Positions 45,700-59,590 of a DNA stretch of 64,000 nucleotides are shown here, piece by piece. Within the stretch, counting starts at the first letter, position 1. Every line of letters starts with the position of its first letter. The translations under genes and the position numbers were made by a program. The notes below the pieces were generated by a model that did no database searches, was not told the origin of the DNA, and saw nothing but the letters and a program-made list of their open reading frames with translations. Source of the stretch: Musa acuminata AAA Group (Eukaryota; Streptophyta; Magnoliopsida; Zingiberales; Musaceae); the NCBI RefSeq assembly GCF_036884655.1, contig NC_088355.1, positions 37,934,501-37,998,500 of the forward strand, given 5' to 3'.

Positions 45700-47700
45700 C
45701 GTCAGCAGCAAAACCCCGTTAAAGCTGAGATCAAATGCACATTAAATTAAAAGGGCGAAAGAAAGAAACACGCACCGAAAGAGCCACCCAAGAATCCTCT
45801 CACATGAGACTGTCCTCCGGGACCCGCTGACGTAGACTTCGCCACATAGGACGAGAAGCCAACGGTGTCTTGCTAAATTTATGGGGAGCCACACGTGCCT
45901 TTTCAGAATTAAGTAATTATATCACTTTAGAGAAATAATTAGATAATTAATTTTATTATTATTAGTAGGCAAAACTGCATATTAAGTGTTTGTCCAATTG
46001 GTCTCTCTAAATTTATAATTAGCATATATATGCTTGAATTTTTTTCTACATCAGTTAACTTACTATTTAGAACTATAAATTATATTTAACAATATAGGGA
46101 TTTTTATGATAATCAAAATTATATTATTTGAATGTAAAATCTTTGACAAAATCTTTATTAGCTAGTTTTCGTTATTATTATACTCAAGTTCATATCTGAT
46201 CATTTTTATTAAAATGTCATGTTATATTACTAATACCAAACAGGGAATAAAAAATTAACCAATATTATTTATTTCACTATTATCATTCTAATAAAAAAAT
46301 TAAGGGGATGAGAGCAAATTCTCCCTTTTTGATATTTTAGATATGAAAATTTATATACTTATATATCCTTTTGAATTCAAAACAACTAATATTTTCTTTA
46401 TCATTTTATAGTAGCATATGTGAAGATTACTAATTTAGAATGAACCATTTGAAGATATACTGATGCTAATTAGAATTTTTTAGTCATTTCATTGGTGATA
46501 CATGGATTAATTATAATGACATAGTTATAGATTTTTGAAGAAGAAGAATATGAAAATATATTCGAGTCTTAAATGTATATATATAATACAGGATCATATT
46601 GCAAAATGTATGTGGGAGAGATCAAAAGATCATCTCCCACTTAGCTCAAGTAAGTTGATGAGGTATCAGAAGAGAGTGATTGTGTTTGGACTCTTTCTTA
46701 ATCATGATCTCCTAAAGAAAGAAGAAATTAAGTCTAAGCTAATTGAATTAAAGTTCTCATTTGCTTGTTTAATTGTAATGTTTAGTCAACATTTGAATCT
46801 AAGGTTTGTTTTTCTAATGACTCTTTCTTCAGTCACACTAAAATATGATAATGAATGGATCATTTTTCTTCTTTTGAAGAGAAAATGGAAGAGATCCACC
46901 ATGTTGTATCTCTATATCCAGCAGTAATGCACCATGGTTTCATCATGCTGCCATCAAAACAAAATAATTCATGTGCAGCAGCAGCCATGATAGGAGAACA
47001 TAAAGCATCAGATATCCTGGAATGGAGCTTTTCCCAGAGAGAGAGAGAGAGAGAGAGAGAGGAATATAAATGTTGAAGCATGCGGTAGAGAGGACATTAG
47101 ATTCATCCTAAAGTGACTACAATGTGTCAGATATCATTTGCACAAAGAGATCACAGGAGGAAATATATGACCTTCAACAGTTACCTAAATATACTTCCAA
47201 ATCAAGCTGACATATCTGTGTTTTAAGCAGCCATTGGAAGATGACTTCACGAGGAAGAGTAATAGTCGACCTTGTTCTCGGAGGAGATGAGCTTAAGAGA
47301 GAGGAGAGAAAGGATAAGGCTTAATTCATGTGGTTAGGGTTACCCACTGTGACAACTCGACTGTGATAGAGAAAGAGCCGACAGCCTGCGCTAGCGTGGA
47401 ATTATGACAGCTTTGGCCTTTTGCCATGCTCCTCCTTCACATTCACCCATCCATGGCAGACTCAGACGGTGCTGTAGTTGAGAGCTCCTGCATGCCAGTA
47501 TTGTATTTTGATGGGTGTTTTCATGTACAGAGAAATGGGACAACACTTGTATGTGTTTGGATGTGTATATGGAACTGTAGCGCAACACATTCCAAGAGGC
47601 AGCAATCATTGATCATATCACTCTCTGAGTGATTCTGAAGTTGACGTGCTGCTGAGCTCGATGCGTCTTTCTGGTCACCTTCATTGAATAGGAGCCTCTC

Positions 47701-47743
<43 letters not shown>

Positions 47744-48021
47744 GGTTGATGAGCATCTTGCAGCGACCCAATAAGAAATGGAGAAGAAGAAAAGAGATCA
47801 TGTTATGAAAGATAGGATCACAGCACTGTATGTCGATCCAAATTAAGGTAGTGAAACCATCAAAACCTGCCATTTCACACACAGAAATGACTTGCATTCG
47901 TATTGCGAGTGACGGACGTAGGCTTATAGTCAAAACAAATAGAGTAAAAAATCATCCAAAAATCGAAAGATTAAAGCAGAAGAAGAGGGAAAACCAGCGC
48001 ATGCATGGTTGTGAGGCCGAG
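45700..48021. other. Intergenic region between PRAF/RLD promoter and the 3' end of the TCP gene
   Basis: 45,900-46,550 is very AT-rich. A 130-codon plus-strand frame at 46535-46927 is Lys/Ile/Leu-rich with no domain, and I do not call it a gene. Microsatellites: (GA)n at 47036-47061 and (CT)19 at 47703-47740. The last 300 bp is probably the TCP 3' UTR. Confidence 0.5.
47703..47740. repeat. (CT)19 microsatellite
   Basis: Perfect dinucleotide run about 280 bp beyond the TCP stop codon, possibly within its 3' UTR (where it reads as GA on the mRNA strand). Confidence 0.9.
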
Positions 48022-49083
48022 CTACGAATCGCTGGTGCTCATCGTGTCATGGCGCTCGCTGTCTCGGTGCGATTGTTGGGTCATAGACTGCATCGCCTCG
48101 GAGTTGCTCGGCGACGATCGATACATGTTGAGGGCGGAAGGGATTCCCGTGTACCCCTCGCCGCCGCCGGAACCCAGCCCAAGCTGCTGGCTTGGCAGAA
48201 GAGCCATGGGCGTAGGGATGTTCATGAAGTGCAGACCGCCGGACATGGATCCTCTAAGCATGGAGGCATTTGCTGCTTGAGGGAATGTCCATATAGACTG
48301 GTTGCTACTGCCCACCATGTCTTGTGCGTTAGGGTTTGTGACCATCCATACGGTTCCTGGCATCTGCCCATGGCTTGCCTGGCTGTAGCCTGCCATCTGA
48401 TGCTGCACTGGCGATGGTTGATGCTGATGAATCTCCGACTCCCATCGGCGTTTCCTTATGTTCCCGATGTCGGCCTCCGACGATGCGTCGAGGCCGATGC
48501 TGCATGAGTTGAAATTGAGAAGCACGGAGGAGGAGGACGACGGGACCTCCGGGGGGAAAGCAGAGCTGCCGCCACGTTCCCATTCGTTGTGGAACCGAAG
48601 GGACGGGCCGGGGTGAGCGGCCGCCACGCCACCGAAGTAATTCGCGGCGCGGAGGTGGGAGGGAGCGGACACGCTGGAGCCGGAGCCGCGGAGGGAGATG
48701 TTGAGCGAGGTGAAGTTGGCGGGGATGGTGCCGGTGCCCGTGGCCGCGATCACCGCGGGCTCGGCCTGCTGGAGCAGCCACTCGATGGTCTCCCCGTCGG
48801 TCTTGTGGCCCAGCTCGCGCGTGAGCTGGAAGACGCGAGCTGCGCAGAGGGCGGGCATGCGGATCCGGCGGCCGCGCCCCTCGACCTTGGTGTGGCGGTC
48901 CTTGTTGGAGCTCCGCTTGGGCGGCGGCTTCCTCAGTCGGTCAGCGGCGATCTCGCCAGCGGCGGTGGTGGAGGATATGGCTAAGGAAGGGTAAGCGGAG
49001 CTGGAGCAGGAGTCTTCTTCCTTCTTCTCGAGGAGCTGGAGAGGGAAGTTGGGCCGTCGTGATCCGCCAGGTTCGCCCTCCAT
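48022..49083 (-). CDS. Class I TCP (PCF) transcription factor, TCP14-like
   Basis: Intronless, 353 residues, ATG at 49083-49081 giving [20 protein letters not shown]. The frame upstream lacks a better start and is leader. The TCP non-canonical bHLH domain covers about residues 57-117: [20 protein letters not shown] as the basic region, then [20 protein letters not shown] as helix and loop. It has the class I (PCF) form and binds GGNCCCAC-type sites. The adjacent [18 protein letters not shown], the early PNFPLQLL, and downstream motifs VWMV, IWTFP and GLHFMN match the TCP14/TCP15 group. That group promotes cell proliferation in internodes, leaves and embryos and acts as a hub for effector and hormone signalling. 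The C-terminus is Ser/Gln-rich and likely disordered. Open frames on the opposite strand across this GC-rich exon are shadows. Confidence 0.93.
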   Translation of the reverse strand: MEGEPGGSRRPNFPLQLLEKKEEDSCSSSAYPSLAISSTTAAGEIAADRLRKPPPKRSSNKDRHTKVEGRGRRIRMPALCAARVFQLTRELGHKTDGETIEWLLQQAEPAVIAATGTGTIPANFTSLNISLRGSGSSVSAPSHLRAANYFGGVAAAHPGPSLRFHNEWERGGSSAFPPEVPSSSSSVLLNFNSCSIGLDASSEADIGNIRKRRWESEIHQHQPSPVQHQMAGYSQASHGQMPGTVWMVTNPNAQDMVGSSNQSIWTFPQAANASMLRGSMSGGLHFMNIPTPMALLPSQQLGLGSGGGEGYTGIPSALNMYRSSPSNSEAMQSMTQQSHRDSERHDTMSTSDS

Positions 49084-49365
49084 GTCTGGATCAGACCATG
49101 GTACTTCACAGATAAGGACTTGAGATCTAATGATGGTGAGAGAGGGGCGAGGCACAGGGAACAATCTAACAATCAAACTCCAAGATCCAGCAGCCGATAT
49201 AGATGCTTTAATTTGCTGTGATGGAGGTCAAGAGGAAGCGATACCTAGAGATCATGCAGGCCTTTGGCTTGTAGAGTATTCAGGATTCCTATATGAGAGA
49301 TGGTACTACCATTTTATGGGCCTTATTAGGACATCTCCCGCTGAAAGCTTGAGATGTGAGGCGCT

Positions 49366-49527
49366 GTAGAGAGAGAGAGAGAGAGCGCGAGCTTCTGGGA
49401 AGAGACCAAGCTACTGCATCTAATTTATGCAACTTGTAGGGCACAGTGATGAGGGGTAGGGAGTTGATTGAGGAAGAAATGGATAAAGAGAGACCAAACT
49501 ACCTCAAGTTTGAAGGAGACTGATGTG

Positions 49528-49570
<43 letters not shown>

Positions 49571-49657
49571 CGAGAGAAGGTGAACACCTCCAATCTCCTC
49601 AGCTTCAGAGAGGGAGAGAGGAAGAAGAAGAAGAAGAAGAAGAAGAAGAAGAAGAAG
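49366..49657. repeat. (GA)n and (GAA)n tracts upstream of the TCP gene
   Basis: GA runs at about 49366-49384 and 49530-49568 and a (GAA)13 run at about 49619-49657, 280-570 bp upstream of the start codon. On the TCP mRNA strand they read CT and TTC, typical of pyrimidine patches near plant transcription starts. Confidence 0.85.
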
Positions 49658-50159
49658 GCATGGGGGAGGATAAGGGAGAAGAGAGAGGGATTAAGGCAAT
49701 GGGAAAGCAATGATTATAGAGACAAAGTATAAAGCAGGTCAGGTTGGACACCAATATAAATTCCATGCAATGTTAGTGCACAGGGAAGTTGCAAAATGTC
49801 AATTTAATTTATATTATCACCTCAGTAATTTGATTCTATTGCAGTCAGATATTTGATTGAGGATGAGTCTAATATCCATACAAATTCAAAAAAAATAGCT
49901 ATGAAAAAAGAGAAAAGAAGAAAAATATAAGAGTAACAATGAGTTCATAAAGAACATATAAATATATATAAATATATATATATATCATTTTGTAAGAAGA
50001 AAGTAAAAAAAACAAAAGTATCAAACAGGGTTTTAAAAAACGTATTAAAATTTTCTCTATTTTTTGGGGATGGATAAAAAAATATTTAATCTCATGTATG
50101 TTTTTTCTTTTGGCCACAAATTAAGTGTGTAATTTTTATTTTCATTTATTTCTTGGAAA

Positions 50160-50400
50160 TTAATATGAAGTGGCACAGTCACCTGGCGCAGACTCCACGT
50201 GCGGTGCTCTGTTGTCGCCTATTACTCGGAAGGACAGTGGTGGAGACAGCGGGTCCCACTTTGCAAGTCAAAGCACAGGCGACTCGAGAAAGAAGGTGAG
50301 CACGTGGGTCAGCCCCCACTCCAGTACCCTTTCCATTTCCTACTCCCCCTTCCTTCCTCCGAGTAAACCTCATGTGTTAAGAGTTAGGGTTAGGGTTTTC
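50160..50400. promoter_or_regulatory. Isolated GC-richer block with two G-boxes and a telo-box
   Basis: Between two AT-rich stretches lies a GC-richer island. It has CACGTG at 50196-50201 and 50301-50306, and TTAGGGTTAGGGTTT at 50384-50398 (the complement of AAACCCTAACCCTAA). It is about 1.1-1.3 kb upstream of the TCP start codon and no other gene begins here, so it may be a distal TCP promoter element. An AGGTGAGCACGTGGG phrase could also act as a splice donor for an unannotated non-coding transcript. Confidence 0.4.
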
Positions 50401-50951
50401 TCTTAAACAGGCTGTGCTCAAAATCTCATACGATCAAAACACTTTGCTCTGGTAACCTAATAGAAGAAAATAATATTTGAATTCATGATTTGTTCACTAA
50501 GAAATAAACTGGCACTATTTTCATGGTATTTTGGGTGAGTTTTTATAATATGGCTTTGATATCTATATCCTCATTTTAATTGAAAGATTTTTGCCCTAAT
50601 AATTTTCTTGATTGTCTTGACATGGATTTATTGGCCTTTTTTTAGAGGAGTCTGCCTTGTGATCAAGGAAGCATGAGTAATATATTTCAACAAAATTGTT
50701 GCATGTGTGTTTAGTAAAGTCTTAACATTAATTTGCATGAATTTAATTTATTTTGGGACAATAAATATGTTCTGGATTTTGGATTGTTAACTTCTAATTA
50801 CTCAATTTTTGCTGATGTCATAATTCATCAAGACAAACTATATTTACTAGGAAAAGAAGTCAATAAAATAAATTACACTTAATGCTGAACCATAAAACAA
50901 TAATTAATGGACTTGTAATTATAGAAAATAAAATTTTAATGACAACATAGA

Positions 50952-50953
<2 letters not shown>

Positions 50954-51014
<61 letters not shown>
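50954..51014. repeat. (TA)n microsatellite, about 30 units
   Basis: Uninterrupted TA run of about 60 bp, the longest AT dinucleotide array in the window. It could extrude as a cruciform and is prone to assembly error. Confidence 0.92.
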
Positions 51015-51018
<4 letters not shown>

Positions 51019-52019
51019 AGAGGGTTCAACGTTAACTCGAGTCCAATGTTAATGTGCTTGTTGCAAGTCTTAAAATCGAACTATGATGGTTCTAGAAAGC
51101 CTTCTAACAAAATCATATTAAAGGCATGATCGATAAATACCCTATGATACTTTTAAGTTAATAAGTAAATTAAAAAAATTAAAAAAATTAGAAGAAAAAT
51201 GTTTATACATAATCCAATCATAAAAATCAAGAGATGCATGTTTATGGTGGATATTTGAAAATGGGTGAGAGTCGGTGCCAGTCATAATCGTTAAACAGTA
51301 CTCGATCGTAAACAATCTATCAAACCATTGGATGTTATGATTACTATGCACGTGTTTCGTGGGTCGATTTGATCGTGATGCTTGGTTGATACATGGTGTA
51401 GGATGGTTCACATGTTGAATCCCCTTCATCACATTTATATCTGCATCAATTTTTTATAATAATAAACTTTTGATAGTTTGGTATCATTAAGAAAAAAAAA
51501 GGATATATTTCCAACATGAATCTCATAATTACAAACATGTTAACCATGAATCAATCAGGTGGCAACTTCATGATTGAACAAGTGTTAAGGTGCTCATTTG
51601 CCATGAGAATAATTTGAATTGATCTCCCACTTTAATCTAAATTAAAAGCTGAGTAACTCATAACAACATACTCTTAACTTTTATATCCACTATATTCTTC
51701 CATGAATTAAATTTGTTCTCATCCCTACCTTCACTACAAATGTGATTAATTAATCATGACTAGCATTACTTTTGTTCAAATCCTATGAGACATAACCCTC
51801 TCTCCATAAGGACACATGAATTTGGCTCCTAAATATTTCCAACAATGCAAATTATGTTCAGTATTTCTCAATTTTCCTCAAATTATTCTATCTCAAATAT
51901 CCTCTCTCTCTCTCTCTCTTGCATATGTGTAAATTATATGCATGCTGTTAAAGAAGAAGCTGTAAATGGAATGAAGGAGAAACCAAAACGAGAGTGTTTC
52001 TATCTTGAGGTAATCTTTA

Positions 52020-52610
52020 TGGGGAGGGGGAGGGGGAGGGGGGCGCGGAAAAAGCTTGAGGGCATTACGACACACACATCTTTGTGGGTTGGCCATGATC
52101 ATGTCCTCGTGCTCTCCCTCACGGTTGCCTCTCTCTTAGCTTGCTGCTGCTGCTGCTGCTGTTGCTGCACCGAAATGGAGGAGACAAGCGCATGTTACAG
52201 CCACATAATTGCTGGGCACTCCGCATCGATGGACATGAAGCAGCAGCAAGATGCCTCGCTGCGGAGCTACCATGGCTACCTGCCAACCATCCAATGTTGC
52301 TCCATCGACAACAGCGAGTAAAGGCGATGTCAGCCACCCTCCTCCTTTTGGCTGTAAAGTGCTGCTCCCTCGACCTGCAGTGGGACCTCGCTCCCATGGT
52401 GATCTCTCTCCCTCCCCTCCTCCTTCCACAGTACTGCCTCTGCCGGTTAACGAGCTCCTCGTGCATCCGCTGCCTGCGCCCATGGCGATGCACCCAATGG
52501 TTCGGCCGCTGGCCACCAGCCACCGAGACGAGGTGCGAGTAGCAGCGATGGCCCTACTACTCACGATGTCCCCTTCCCCCCATGGCGATCTCCTTTTCCT
52601 TTTCTTTGTT
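52020..52610. other. GC-rich patch with low-complexity open frames on both strands
   Basis: Begins with a G-rich run (GGGGAGGGGGAGGGGGAGG near 52021-52040), then (CTG)n at 52142-52167, then CT/CC-rich sequence. Frames at 51845-52321 (+), 52141-52542 (+) and 52136-52564 (-) overlap each other. No start context, splice pattern or domain favours one. It could be a decayed gene or repeat fragment. Confidence 0.4.
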
Positions 52611-53522
52611 TAAAGCATGCATGTCACAGCTGGGAATCAAAGGTTGCAGCGGCTGCTATCATTGCCAGGCCATATATAACTTGCAAGGGAAGGAGAAAAG
52701 GTGACCATGCAATCCCTTTGCTTTGCTTTCAGGCTTCAGCACAACTCCGAATGCAGATGGATGCAGTTCCCCATGAGTACACCACTGTTACCTAAAGATG
52801 AGAATACTCAGTACAGTGGTCGATCATGACAGGATTTGGGATCACACAGTGATGCCCAACATGTCACGGGAAAGGGAAGATGGAAGGTTCCCCCATGACA
52901 TGATTAGGACCATGGCACCAAATGAGACTTAACCCAGTCATTAATGGAAGGTTGTGAGTGAAGGCTAGCTGATGATGATGATGGCACTCACTATACCTCA
53001 ATCATCATACACCACCAACAGTGGCAACCATGGTTGCAGGTTCCAGCTTTTTCCAGTACTAATAGCCAAGGAAGCATTTTTTTGCATCCTCTTATCAAAC
53101 TCTTATAATGAGTATGATCATCTCCTGCAGTCATTAAGAAAAAAAACAAATTTTTTATTATGCATTTGCAAAATAAATTACCATGATCACAGTCTTATAT
53201 CTCAGATCTTGTAAGAAAGAAATGAAGAGACTTTTCTAGTGACAAAAAACAAAAGAAAAAACCTTATTTGTTTGTAAAGTCTATTTTTGGGGATGGAAAC
53301 TGCAGTGGTGGTAAAAGGTTACTTCAGCAGTGAAAACACTGTGATCTTGTATCTGTAACTTTGATGAAATAGTGACAGCCACAGTTTATTCTTGCAAGGC
53401 CTGATTGCTAATAAAGGGAAGTTTCATTTCAAACAGTTCATATGTCAAGAATTGCTCAACATGGCATATGCAAGCTCTGCTCTGCCATCAACATTTATTC
53501 CCCATATGTATCTCCTATTCTT

Positions 53523-53526
<4 letters not shown>

Positions 53527-53567
<41 letters not shown>
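53527..53567. repeat. (CT)20 microsatellite
   Basis: Perfect dinucleotide run in intergenic DNA. It generates three short Leu/Ser frames that are not genes. Confidence 0.9.
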
Positions 53568-53571
<4 letters not shown>

Positions 53572-53883
53572 GGGTCTTTTTAGGTGATGCTGCAAATTCT
53601 GATCTGTTCAGAAACAAAGGGTTGTGATATAAATATGTTTGCACATGTTTTTCTGAACTCAATTCTCCCCTTGAAAATGTACAAACGCAAAGCTAGGGAA
53701 CACAGAAATTAAAGACCTGAGGAAGTAGAACACTAGATGACAGAAACCACCACCATGGCAAAGGAGACCATAAAGCTTGCTCTTGAGAGTTGTATTATGA
53801 CTTTCTACAGGGAGCTAAAGAATTCTGAGCCAAATCAGGGGTTTGAGGAAAAGCTGGACACACAAAAAAGGATTTGAGAGGGG

Positions 53884-53910
53884 GAGGAGGAGGAGGAGGA
53901 GGAGGAGGAG
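53884..53910. repeat. (GGA)n microsatellite
   Basis: About nine GGA units on the plus strand, with no gene attached. Confidence 0.85.
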
Positions 53911-55094
53911 GGAACAACTCAACTCAGCATCCAGCTGGAAGAAAGGAGGAATATTAATTATGTCCTTTGTGTCACCATATCACTGCCACAGCTCAGTGCA
54001 GGAGGATGGTGGCCTGGCACTGGACTTCACCTCCACACACACATACACACAAATCAGATCCAAACTGGTGACATCTCCCTCACAGGGGAAGTGGCCGAGG
54101 ATGAGACCCAACAACTCATGCATGGATGCTGCAGAGGTTGGACAGCATGAACAGTAGTGACAACAGTGGGACATCACATGCCCTGCTGACTCCTCTCTCT
54201 GTTTGTGTGCAGTCACAAGGTCAGAGACCTTGTAGCCCTCACGTACCTACTAGACATTGATTGCAAGCATTCACTGAGATCTGGATAACATGACTAGTAG
54301 GACAAACTGTTGTGTTGTGGATGTAAATGCAAGGCAACAGTCCACCACATCACTTGCAACCACAATTGGAACTCATCACACCAATGAAACTAATATGAAC
54401 ATCACCATTTGGAACTTGAAAATGGAATGCTTAATGACACCCATAAACAACAAATCCATGACAGACAGCTGCTCCACAAAGTCATGCATTGGGGTGCAAT
54501 TCCCCTGATTTAGATTCTTGACAAACAAAGGTGACAACTGCAACGAATCGAACAACTACTTGGTTGCAACAAAGAAGAAAACAAAAGAAAAAAGAACTGT
54601 TAGAAAAATCTATTTTGACTCAAAAAAATGCAGCCTTACTTTTGCTTTTTTTTTTTCTTTTCCGGTCAATGCAAACCAATGAGTTCTTCACTCATGAAAC
54701 AAAAAAATATGCCCGTTAAGTATTTTTTGTTCTTTTTTGTTCAAAACAGCACCAAAATTAGATCATTACAAATGATAATACAAAAATATCACTGCTGTCA
54801 GTATAATTATAATGGGAAAAGCAACAACAGACTCAGAAAATATAATGTGAAATTGCTATGAAATTATGCATCCAATATAGTGAAATTCGACTAACACAGC
54901 TATCAGTACACAATTCTCAACCTCATATCAAACATTTGGCAAGGAGATACAATCTAACATATCAAAGTGATGGCAACTAGGAAGCATTCTGCACTCAGTC
55001 TTTCTACTGACTATATAAACTTGGTCTTGATCCTGCACGGGAGCAGCTGTAGAAGGCCAAATGCACACAATCAAGGTGGTCATCAGCAAAGATC

Positions 55095-58000
55095 TCATTC
55101 TTCGTCCTCTTCATCGTCACCATCCTCCTCATCAGTTTCCTTGAAACATGAAAATGAATAATTATCCAACAGTTGATCCATCTCGATAACAAAAAGGAGA
55201 CAACCACCATATACAAGCTAAGCTAGAAGGAGGTAGATGGACAAGAGTAGATGCAGCTATTCCCTGCCTAAAACAGAATAACATTTAATGGAGAAGTGCA
55301 GTTCTTGTGCAAGTCCTCAACAATCATAAGACAATGGCCTACAATTCCAATCTCATGAATACTGTCCAATTTGAACTTGGATGGCAGCACAGATTTAAAT
55401 GTTACCAAACGAATACATTCATACTGCAAATAATAGAATATTCACTGTAGCTAGTCATTTCAGTTGAATTCAAACATAACATAAGACAATGACCATTGCT
55501 CAATCTTATCGAGAAGCTGAAACCTATGACTAACATCATTAGTCAATAACAACCTAAAGTTCTTTGGTTTTAAAAGCAAAATAGACAATTTAGATGAGGC
55601 AATCTGAGAAACTAGTTTCAGAGTTTGGGTCATTTTCAACAAGTAAATATTCTATATTTTGCCAAAACTATAGATGACGGGTTCAAATAGTCTTTGTAAT
55701 GATACATAATGTGGACTACACAAGGATGTCCCATAACAAGGCACCACCTCTACAAGGGTGTAACTTCTGCAAAGGACGCATGATATCAAGTTTGGACCAT
55801 GATACTACACGTCACTACACGAGAAAACAGACACTCTTTCGAACTTGATTACAACATAACAAGCTTGATTACATAAGGTTTAATTGTAATATTCTGTAGT
55901 TATCTTTGCTTATAGGTAACAGATTTGGCACCTTTCATCTAAAATACATAGTTTTCAAATATGAATTACTTGAAAATCCTGTTAATACAATCTGACAAAA
56001 TGACAGATGGGTTCTTTATGAACAATATTATAATGTAAATTTGAACAAAATCTAGAAAATTAATTTTCATGTTTTGGTAATTACAAGATCACAACGGTCA
56101 AACAAAATCTTCAGGTTGGTAATCCTAATACTAGAAAATAAATTTGAAAAATCTGTACTCTGCATTTTCCCTTATTTGATTCAAGAAAATGAGCATTATT
56201 AATAAGACAAGTATAAAACATGGAAACAGGAAATGGAATTTAAATTTCTTCGGCATCTGAGATTACATAAGCAGTATTGGAATATGACTAGCCATTATTA
56301 TGTGATAAAAAGGAGAGAAAATATACCTCTTCATCATCTTCCTCTCCATCAAAGTCATCCTCATCAGCTTCCTGTACCCGTAAAATAAAAAAGTGAGAAG
56401 CATTGTCAGTTGAAAAAATTGCAATTCAAATGAGTGAAAGCAAAATTCTCAAGAAAGAGGGAAAAAAAATAGGTAGACGGAGCAGAAACACGCTAGCTAG
56501 GAAAACATACATTGTTAAAGTATTTTAAGGGATTGGGCCAGAGGTCTTCCTTGATTATCTCAGCCACCTGCATCAGAAATGTAATAGCACAAGGCACTCA
56601 AAAGCTGTTCTTATTCAGTAGTCATGGTGATCTTCTGATAAGATAGTTCAATCAGATTTCAAAACAGGAAGCTGAACAAATGTCCATGACTAGTAGCGCA
56701 AAATCAGATACAATTTCACTCATCATCCAACCCAGTTATATAATACAAATATAACCAACAATTAGTTTGAAAGAAAATCAAGAAACATTACCTCATCCAT
56801 AACTCCTTCTGAGAGGTCCTTTTCTTGATTGTCATTAAACCAACTGAAGAAACTGTTCAAAAAAAGGGGAAAGCGATGGATTAGGAACTAAAGCCAGAGA
56901 TATAAGAACTCCACCAATATGCTAAAGATGAATCAGTGACACCAATTTATTGATGCAACCTAACCTGGTCTGTATATCAATCATATAAAGGATTCCTCAA
57001 AGAAACATACAGTTAAAATTGAGGTTAAGGATTACCTTTGGCAGCTCAATATCTATACTTCTAACAGGGCCAAGAAAATATGCACAGACATGCAAGTGGG
57101 GCATGGCAGGGAACATACAAAGCCATGTGAACCCAACATTACCATGCTAGGGAAATCCAAACGTTTGGCTCATATAATACACATAAAAAGTACAAGTTGC
57201 TTGGTAATTTGCAAAGAATTATAACAAAATCAAAGGGAAAATGATGAACCAGCAAGGTGCAAATATCAAATGATGGTGCAAGTATAAGTTGCTTGGATAA
57301 AATAATGAACCAGCAAGGCGCAAATATCAAACACTGGAGCTGTAGAATAACTTTAGCGAAACATAAAATTGAGATATAAACTCCATTTATGCCTATGCTA
57401 CAATCATGCTCAATTTCCAAATACAACCCTTTCAGATAAGGGAGTTAAGAAAGCAGAAGTGGACAACTTCTGGGCACAAAGCAATCCATGAAATGAATTT
57501 TTTAGGGAAATAAGAACTTGGATGTTGACAGACAAGAATTCTATGACTAGATGCCAAGAAACATTAGTGCTTGACTAGAAGGAGGAACCATTACACGTAG
57601 ATCCTGATATGAGAATGGCAGACACAAACATGACAACTCAAGCCATTGACTTCTACATAACAGATCACTGAGTTCTAAAATTTCGATGATTAAAATAAAA
57701 ACACAACTAGCAATACAAATATCACCAAATACTAATTACTCAATGATGCAACATAGGATCACTTGTCAAACATTGTACAGACAAAAAAAAAAGACAGTCA
57801 AGATCAACAGCATCAACCTTTCCTCAGCAAAGAGCCGTTTGTTCCCCTTCTTCTTATGAGCATCACCATTGGCAATATGTTCCTACAAATATAAAAATAC
57901 ATAAAAATCACACCTACAACTTGGATAAAAAAATTAATAATGAAAACTTTGGGTGCTAACAAGAATGGTTTGCTCTCACCATGCCCTCCTTCCACTTGAT

Positions 58001-59538
58001 TGTTGTGCCAGTTACATTGGTTGTTCCTTCATCAGTGAATGAATATGTCTTTGTCAGTTTTGTGTCCTCAAAATATGGGTTATTGGAGAAGTTCTATAAC
58101 TTGCAAAAAAAATTTCAATTGGTCATGGATAAAAATAGAAATGAAAAGAAACTGCAGATAATGATCGGGCTACCATTTTGGTGCTCAGTAACTCACGAAT
58201 GTAATGGAGTAGCCTGTCTTCATATCCTTAAAGTCTTCAACATCTAATGAACGCATGAACTTGAAAATCTACATCAATGGAAATCATCAAATTCCAAAAC
58301 CAGTGCATCTATTAGAAAATAAAACAAATTTATAAATTTTTATCTGTTAAACTAAGGTTAAGGCACAGGCTGTAATTTGAAAAGATATTATCAAAGTTAG
58401 CTATATTTTGGCATCCTTCGTCGTTAACAGCTTATATACCTCCTGGTCCTTTTCTGATAATAGATCGCCAAGAGCAGGATGACTCAAGAACTGCATACCA
58501 TTAAGAACAAAGAAAAGATGAACTTTTAGAGATGGCACAAAAGAACATTTGACACAAAAATCAAAGAATTAAAAACTAAGATACCGCAGTTAACCAGAAG
58601 TCAGGGATATGTTTGATGATTTCAGCCCTCCTGACATAGACAGGTCTACGAATCTCATTGTATTTCTGTTCCACCTCAAAAACTTTATCACTTGCTTCCT
58701 CATTGATCTATTAAGAAAAATCTAAATCAGCATGTTGCGAAAATAGGCAAAACACATAATCTAAAAGTATTCTGAGGCAAGAATGTTAACATAAGTAAAC
58801 AGTACAAAAGGATAAATGCACAAGACACTGAAGAAACCATTGAAAAGTAATCACATACTACAATAATATAATGCCATTTTTCTCAGGTTCTTTGCAATTA
58901 TCTACACAATGACAGTTATAGGCAAAAGAAAGAAATTAAAAGGAAAAAGAGGACAAACTATGTGTTCCTCCTACAAATAGTTCCAAGGAAGGTGAGAGAG
59001 CACAAGAAATCTGAACTAAGAAACAAAGCTTCCACCGCATCCTTATTACATGGGTAAAATTTCCAAAATCAGTATCATAGTTTCGCAGCAATTTCCTCGC
59101 AAAAAGCTGAAGCTTAATAACTATCCTTATTTCCTATCTTTATTTTCCTTACTTTAATAACTCTGCAAAGTTGGACACTAAGGTGAACCTAAAAGGAATG
59201 AGAGGTGGCAACAATTTGGCAATCTAATCAACCAATTGCTAGCCCTCATAATTGATTCTCGACTCAAAGTAACAATGTTTCTAGACATTTGACAGCAAGA
59301 ATCAGAATGACACAACCTTGTTATGCCAAGAGACACACATTTGAGGACTCAATCCACTGTTATCCAAACAAATGGAGAAACCAAGAAAGGTTTCACAGCA
59401 AGCTAACAATTTCCGACTTAGAGATATGTCAGAAGCACTATGTATTAACAACCTTACAAGCAACCTTACTCTGCTCCAAATAATAAACTTTCAGCCATCT
59501 AAGATCATAAAACGACGAACATTGCAACGTGACCGAAA

Positions 59539-59590
<52 letters not shown>

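Larger units (their letters stand above)
50401..55094. other. Intergenic region between the TCP and NRP genes
   Basis: About 4.7 kb without a supported gene. 50,400-52,000 is AT-rich. 52,020-52,610 is an unusual GC-rich patch with overlapping frames on both strands (up to 158 codons) driven by a CTG run; none has a domain. 52,620-55,094 is mixed, with CT, GGA and poly(A/T) tracts and short frames lacking homology. No tRNA or other RNA gene was recognised. Confidence 0.5.

Noticed and set aside
46535..46927. 130-codon plus-strand frame rich in Lys, Leu and Ile
   Set aside because: AT-rich composition, no domain, no start or splice context, and no support from neighbours.
47830..48984. Plus-strand frames of 131-225 codons over the TCP gene
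   Set aside because: Opposite-strand shadows with no domain; the minus frame holds an unambiguous TCP domain.
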